Shown: positions 58,224-64,000 of the stretch, one piece after another
Layout: each line of letters begins with the position of its first letter
How positions within the stretch are numbered: the first letter of the stretch is position 1
Source of the DNA: Asterella californica
Taxonomy: Eukaryota > Streptophyta > Marchantiopsida > Marchantiales > Aytoniaceae
NCBI GenBank assembly: GCA_036924285.1
Contig: JAYKYS010000006.1
Span: forward strand, 24,774,001-24,838,000
Direction: 5' to 3'
DNA length: 64,000 bases
Position numbers and translations under genes: made by a program
Notes under the pieces: model-generated
What the model saw: only the letters and a program-made list of their open reading frames with translations
Told to the model about the DNA's origin: nothing
Database searches by the model: none

Positions 58224-60149
58224 TCATTGAAGGACACGATCTCTCTCCTTGGCACTTACTGTGTCTACCACCACGCAAGTACGTAGATACTCCATCACGG
58301 TCACATCGTCATGGATATCTCGCTGGTTTGAAACACCATCTCCACTCTCAGGATCTGGAGACTCGTCATCTACTCTCTCACTTGAGAAAGATACGACTTG
58401 GCCCTCCATACTAGAGTTCATGGCCAACACACAAAGAAAGACAGATGCATGCCACCCTAGCACTATCTTCTCATCAACCTCATCATGCCATCGAGCCCCA
58501 GTCTGATCCTGCTGACTCGTGCACGAGTTGCGACTCAATCCATCGGCATCTAGGTTTGCAACTCCAGGTCTATGCACTACATGAAAGTCATACTCTTGTA
58601 AGATCAGAGCCCATCGTGCAAGCTTCCCTGTAAGCTTGTCGGACTCCATCAACCACTTGAGCGGTTGGTGATCAGTGATGACAGTAAAGGGGTCTCCAAA
58701 CAGATAACATTGGAAGTGTGCAACAGCCCACACTGCAGCTAAACACTCCCCCTCGTACAAACTGTACCTCACCTCCGCCGAATTGCTGGAGCGGCTGGCA
58801 TACGCCACCACAAACTCCTTTTTCTCATCATCATGCTGAGTCAACACTGCTCCAAGTCCCAACATACTCCAATCAGTGTGCAGTTGGAAAGGACGTCCCC
58901 TAACGGGTCTCCTCAAGATGGGAGCAGATGTCAACCTATCCTTGAGCTCCACGAAAGCTCGCTCTTGCTCATCTCCTCACTGCCACTCTTGGTCCACCTT
59001 CATCAGCTTGGTCAATGGGTTCGCAATTGCACTAAATCCTTTCACGTATCGACGATAAAAGTTTGCCAAACCAACAAATGCTCGAACTCGACTCACATCT
59101 GTGGGACGTGGAATACGTGCAATGACCTCGACCTTCATCTGTTGAACACCCAACCCACCTGGGTAGATGGAGTGACCCAGATACTCTACCAACTCCTGGA
59201 AGAACTTGCACTTCCCAGGATGTAACTTCAACCCATGAGCTCTCAACCGCTCGAACACATCCCGCAAGTGTCTCTCGTGCTCCTCCACTGTAGCACTATA
59301 GACTAAGATGTCGTCAATATAGCATTTGACAAAATCCAATCCTGCTAGGATCCTATCCATCACTCTTTGGAATTCAGCAGGGGCGTTCTTCAACCCAAAT
59401 GGTAAGAACCGCCACTGATACAAACAATCTTTGCCGTGAGAGTCAATCTCTCAAAATGCTATCTTGGGTTTATCTTCCTCTCTCACCGGCAACTGATGAT
59501 ACCCTGCTCGAAGATCCAAAGTACTGAAGACCTTCACATGTCCCACTGCATCAAAGATCTCCTCAGGTGTCGGCATGGCATACTTATCGGACTTCGTCTG
59601 CCGATTAATAGGACGGTAGTCTCCACACATACGTCTATCCGTGTAGTTGCCATACATATCTTTCTTTGCTGGCATAAATGTAGCAGATGCATACTCTCCA
59701 TGCGACATCTCCACCAACCCAGCTTCCACCAAGTCTTGAGTCCTACTCTTGATCAAGGTTCTCTCCATGTCACTGTACTTGTAAGGACGTCGAAAGATTG
59801 TCGTGTCATTAGCCAAGTCGATCCGTATACCCGGTCCCTTCAAGGTACCCAAATCTTTCATACTAAAAACAAAACAATTCTTGTAGCTCTTTAGGAATCT
59901 CTGAACTCTTCGTCTCTCCTCTCCTATAAGCTTGGGTCCAATCTCCGGCTCCCAAGTATCCTCTGTCACCATGCTAGAGGTAGAAGACGAAGTCGTTGAC
60001 TGCTATCTTGCAGCCTCTGGAGCAGTTTTCTTCTGCTCACCACCAACAACCTCCACCGCTACTGTGCGAAAAACTTCTGCAGTTCTAGCTGCAAGCTCCA
60101 CACTCTCTCCTACGACAATCCTATGATGTCCAAGGATGACGAACTCCAT
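58224..60149 (-). pseudogene. Retrotransposon reverse transcriptase and RNase H
   Basis: The frame can be followed from an ATG at 60149. A TAG at 60003-60005 precedes the reverse transcriptase. RT blocks are FMPAKKDM, RMCGDYRPIN, STLDLRAGYHQ, FLPFGLKNAPAEFQ and the intact catalytic box YIDDILVY (near 59320). RNase H follows with HTDWSMLG, EGECLAAVW, VITDHQPLKWL and LDADGLSR, keeping its acidic residues. Internal stops at 59451-59453 and 58977-58979 are TGA where relatives have Arg and Trp. It is in the frame +1 to the methyltransferase. Confidence 0.93.
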
Positions 60150-61221
60150 GCGTCTCGCCCCCAGCCTTTGCCTCCATCGACCCAGTAGGCAAAGAGCTCA
60201 GGAGTGTCCGAGCAGTAACACCCGTCGATCGCATCTGACGCTGCTCAGCCAATCCAAGACTAACAATCCATGTCAAGCAGTTCAAGTCCATTGCTTGACC
60301 CAACACTTGACGACGTGAAGCCTCCGACACTGAAGCCACCACCGTTATAGCCGTAGGAAAACCCATCGCTCTTTCTCTCTCGTCAGCATTGAGCTCCACC
60401 AACTGTTGTAACTAAGCATCCCACACAAGCCCATGTCCTCCATCTCAGTAAGCATGTGACACTCGAAAGCTCACCAAAGTGGATAATGCTGTCATAGATC
60501 ATCCCACTAGGTTCACAACTGCCATGGGTGACCTATCGACGACTCTCACTATTTGAGATCGTCGTCCTGCATCCAAGATGCCATCAACTGTGAGATGCGC
60601 TGGTCGTCTCACTGCATCGTGTGCGCGCTTGAGCACCTCCCTCGGTAACAAGTTCGTCCACCACAATCGTGGACGATGTGCACGAGATCCCACTCTCGCT
60701 GCATCTAACAAGACTGCTGGTCCAACCCAAGACCGCACCTGGTGCACACTCGTCATCATATGCGCGCGAACATCACCCAACAAAGGAACGTTCTCCAAGG
60801 TGTACGCTGGAGAATCCACTTGATGCATCTGGAGATGTCGTAAGATCCGTAATATCTCTCAGAACATCTTAGATCGCGGGTCTTGTAAACCCTGATCTCT
60901 CCCAGCACGCGTGTGACCTTGACATGGCCACCCGGCTATCACCAAGTGAATGGTGCCAACAAACGTGAGATCCTGCGCCCCCAGCAGCGAAATATCTGAC
61001 GGTAATGCTTGCTGGTATCCTCTAACAGCTGATATAGACAACAACTCAGTATATCTCTGCACCAAATGCGTCACGTGACGCAATGAGAGACGTCTTGCGA
61101 CCTCATCTCTCTCCACATACAAGTATCGCTGTACTTGTATGCATGCCTGCAATATCGCAGCCAAACCTATGCTGATCTCTCCAAACAGCTCCAGCACACA
61201 CACACCCTCTTTTGGATACTG
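60121..61221 (-). pseudogene. DNMT3-like C5 cytosine DNA methyltransferase domain inside the retrotransposon
   Basis: All segments lie in one frame, interrupted by TGA at 60859, 60499 and 60445 and TAG at 60412. Motif I is VLELFGEISIGLAAIL with a cofactor-binding RYLYVERD. Motif IV is LVIAGWPCQG, with the catalytic Cys at 60922-60924. Motif VI is TLENVP (Glu at 60793-60795). Motif VIII is AHRPRLWWTN. Motif IX/X is ERAMGFPT and SRRQVLGQAMDLN. The order and spacing resemble DNMT3/DRM catalytic domains, although DNMT3 has Pro-Cys-Asn where this has Pro-Cys-Gln. The sequence SHAY-stop-DGGHGLVWDA continues the fold across the breaks. Its predicted role was cytosine methylation of DNA by the element. 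Confidence 0.9.
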
Positions 61222-62775
61222 CTATGCAATGAGAGTCGTATCCAACGGTGTTAAGGTCACAAGGTCAGTAACAAGAACACCCCGATGTTCCTCTACTGGC
61301 GGTACAAAGGCTTCACTCCAAGCTTGCTGTATCAACCGATCAGCATACTGCTGCAACTCTCCACTCGAACTCCAGAGTGGAACATCCAAAGTATATGGTA
61401 CTAACGTAGACATGCTAGGCATGTCCTCCACCTCCTCAAAGACCGGAGTATCCTCCGCATGAGCATTGTCCTCTAACAACTCGCCAGGCCAAGTTATGAC
61501 CGAGCTGAATCCTGCAACGGATGCCATCGTCTCTGATGTAAGCTCCGTTGTCCCAACTCTAGCATTGAACCGCACTAGTAAGCGGCTCACTCGTCCCTCA
61601 CCGGACTGTCAACCCGATCTGTAAGATGCTGTCTCTGTCCAATAGTCGATCACGAACCCCATAGGGTATTATACAGCACCTCCAACCAACACATCATAAG
61701 ACTCCGCGGCCGTAACGATAGCCTTGGCCCTCACCATGGAACCATCCGTAGGATGATCTGGTCTAACTCTCATCGTGAGCAACTCGCGTGTCATGTGTAG
61801 AGTTGTACCTCCTGATCCCCCTAGAGATGTCTATAGTTGGAATGGACATCTCTCCACTTCGGACTTCCTCAGACCCAAACAGATACATGCCGTCTTTCCC
61901 AACATCAAGGGTTGGGCTCCAGAGTCTAACAACACTTTCTGTGGTCGATACACCTTCCCTGAAGGTGCCACCAAACAGAAGATACCATTTTTGTTGTCCA
62001 ACAACACGACACCAGGTGCCAATCCAGCACGGTCAATTGCCGGTCTAGCTGGTAACTCATCTAGTCTGGCAGCCGCCGCTTGCCAAGTACCACTAGTAGC
62101 TGTCCTGATCTTCGACTCCATGGACACATATACCGCCTCTTGCTGAACCACTTCAGCGCTAGAGGTAACCACATCCTCGCTCTCACTGAGCGTGGCTGCC
62201 AACTGGAACACTGGAGCCAAGCTGACTCCCAATGCCTTCATATCCGTGGCTGAAAATAGTGGGGCTCGCAAAACTGCTGTAGCCGCCCCCAACATCGAGT
62301 TCGACGTCGCATCTACAGACGTCGAAGGTTGACTTGCATCACCTCCACTCCTGGATGTAGACGCCTTCAATTCCACTGCACCATCGGTAGACCGTTTAGG
62401 AACCATAGACGTGGTCCTCAACGCCTCTGATAACGTGAATGATTGAGGAAGCCTAGCTTGTCTACCAGCCTCCCTACGTTGTGGATCCAACTCCACCAAC
62501 GCACCTCGTGGCTCAGAGACACATACTGCACTCCGAGTCACTGCCGTAGATGCCTCAATCTGCGCCACACCAATCATGAAGTCGAAGTCACCTCCTTCTC
62601 CTCCATAAGACGTGGAAGCTTCTGTTCCACCAGATCTCCGCTGAGCCATAGCCATACTAGCTATCCTCTGCTCCAACTGCTCAATCCGAGCAGTCATACC
62701 GACTTTTGATGTCGTAGCAAGCGGTGGACCGACTAGTCCTCTCTTAAGTGTTGGACCTCTACCTCAGTTCGACCA
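61222..62775 (-). pseudogene. Retrotransposon aspartic protease region and linker
   Basis: The retropepsin box VLLDSGAQPLMLG lies near 61890-61930 and is followed by YDVLVGG, then YPMGFVIDYW, blocks common in this kind of gypsy protease. Upstream is a long low-complexity linker starting with a coiled-coil-like ARIEQLEQRIASMAMAQRRS. Downstream, about 130 residues lead into the methyltransferase. Stops: TAG 61831, TAA 61669, TGA 61609 and TAG 61222. Confidence 0.85.
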
Positions 62776-64000
62776 CCACGGCCTCCTTGAGGTCCTCCGC
62801 CTCGTCCACGATCAACCTTCCCTTGTCGTAACTCGGGATGGAGATCAAAACAACGATCACTATTGTGACCCGGTCATCCGCAATGCTCACACTGCCTAGG
62901 CACCACTTGAGACCTCCCAGATGTCTCATAACTACCTCTCCTTTGTGGACAATCCTTCTGCTGATGAGGACCATCACACGTCCAGCAAGGACCTGCTTGC
63001 TGCTGACTAGAGAAGGACGGCATGGGTTTCTGCCCACCAGATCCTCTAGCACCTCCATGAGATCTTGAGTGTTCAGCACGATCCTTACTCCCACCACCAC
63101 CACGCTGTTGTGCAGCCTGTGATCCTCGAGAAGAGGGGGTCGCCCCATGTGATGCGTCCCTGCTGAACCCAACAGTCACCACCCTCTTCTCTACCATGTT
63201 GAGCTCTATCCGCTCAGCCAAACCAAAGACAACTGCCAACGTCGGAGCGGTGTCTCTAAGAAGAGTAGCATCTCTAACTCTTCTACGCAGCTCCTTGTCT
63301 AGTATCCCATACCAGAACTGGACTGCTTGTGCTTTTGTCACCCCTTGGATAACGCTGATCAACCGCCTCATGCGAGTAAACGCTCGCGTAGGCTCTCTCC
63401 AGTCTTCCGCTGAAACTCTTGCAGACTCCTCAACTTGTCGGTCCGCACACCTTGATAATTCTTCCTCAAATAGTGGAAGAACTGAACCACAGGGTTAAAC
63501 CTTGGTGGTATCCCGCTCGCACTACCACCTGCTCCACTACTAGTGGACGCACCGTTGGTAGCATGTACTCCGTCACCCGTGGATGTACCACTGCTACTGG
63601 CACCCGAAGTCGTAAGTGCTACACCTCCCAAAACTGCACCAGTAGTGATAGAAACGTAGTTGAGAGACCAATGTTGTCTCCACAACTCGATCTCAACACC
63701 ATAGTCTCGTCTGAACTCGTGGTAATCATCCATCGGCGGTCCCTCCAAGTGCTGAAACAAACCCTTCCACGTCATGAAAGGTGTAAACAGCTGTGGGTTT
63801 CGCATCTGCTGCAGGTCGCACCAACTGTCGAACTCCTGTATGAAGTCATCCAGCTCAATGATACCCACCGTATCCGAGTAACGTCGAGGCCCCTTCGTGG
63901 TCCCATAGATTTTGTCCATGTCCCACAACAACGATGTGGCGACACTAGACTCACCACCAGAAAACGTATTGTCTGCGTCTGACTCGTCCTCTGGAACAAC
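62776..64000 (-). pseudogene. Retrotransposon Gag with two CCHC zinc knuckles (5' end beyond the window)
   Basis: The capsid-like part (63385-64000, open to the edge) includes FMTWKGLFQHLEGPP and VVQFFHYLRKNYQG. A one-base loss near 63384 shifts the frame, after which MRRLISVIQGVT and a basic Gly/Ser/Gln linker follow. Two zinc knuckles are seen: CWTCDGPHQQKDC (one residue shorter than usual) and CEHCG-stop-PGHNSDRC with TGA at 62874-62876. A further frame change near 62760 precedes the protease region. Confidence 0.88.

Larger units (their letters stand above)
56877..64000 (-). mobile_element. Decayed Ty3/gypsy retrotransposon encoding a DNA cytosine methyltransferase and a PHD finger
   Basis: Read leftwards on the minus strand, the order is gag with CCHC knuckles, protease, C5 cytosine methyltransferase, reverse transcriptase, RNase H, integrase and PHD finger. 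The gag start and 5' LTR are beyond the window edge. Three frames are used: gag in two frames joined near 63384, protease plus methyltransferase in one frame, and RT to PHD in another. About fourteen in-frame stops break it. It is a different family from the element at 249-11058. Charophyte retrotransposons with captured methyltransferases have been reported (de Mendoza and colleagues, 2018), and this fits that class. Confidence 0.9.

Overview
The window is a transposon-rich stretch of a green-lineage nuclear genome. The evidence is spliceosomal introns with GT-AG borders, a plant-type GDP-mannose pyrophosphorylase of exactly 361 residues, a U2 snRNA gene, and Ty3/gypsy retrotransposons. The sparse genes, AT-rich filler, the style of the gag-pol protein at 2.7-8.6 kb, and a retrotransposon carrying a cytosine methyltransferase all suggest a charophyte alga. 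A Chara-like genome fits best, but that is recall of family style, not a database result.

Layout. 1-248 and 11064-12188 are two halves of a decayed Ty3/gypsy pol on the + strand; its 3' LTR is 12235-13626. A complete and very young Ty3/gypsy element (249-11058, minus strand) is inserted inside it. This element has 2405-bp LTRs that differ at only about three positions, intact gag-protease and pol frames, a primer-binding site and a polypurine tract. A strong candidate -1 ribosomal frameshift signal joins gag to pol. 13.7-20.4 kb is non-coding: a dispersed repeat (copy two at 54.7-55.9 kb), AT-rich DNA and a 352-bp TA-flanked inverted-repeat element with a central palindrome.

Host genes lie in the middle: GDP-mannose pyrophosphorylase (21456-23991, +, 5 exons), a doubtful small membrane-protein gene (24645-25714, -), a secreted serine beta-lactamase-like protein (28185-30087, -, 2 exons), a 2-oxoglutarate/Fe(II) dioxygenase (37936-39776, +, 3 exons), RNA polymerase I/III subunit AC19/RPC19 (48068-48933, -, 3 exons) and U2 snRNA (51382-51577, -). 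They are metabolic and core-expression genes with no operon-like relation. At 52031-52805 three Harbinger/Tourist-type MITEs stand end to end and share TTA target sites.

The right end (56877-64000, minus strand, cut by the window edge) is the most unusual part. It is a decayed Ty3/gypsy polyprotein in the order gag - CCHC - protease - DNMT3-like C5 cytosine methyltransferase - RT - RNase H - integrase - PHD finger. Catalytic motifs of the methyltransferase are readable. Most of the in-frame stops are TGA or TAG, as expected from C-to-T decay of methylated DNA. The element thus carries both a DNA-methylation writer and a putative chromatin reader.
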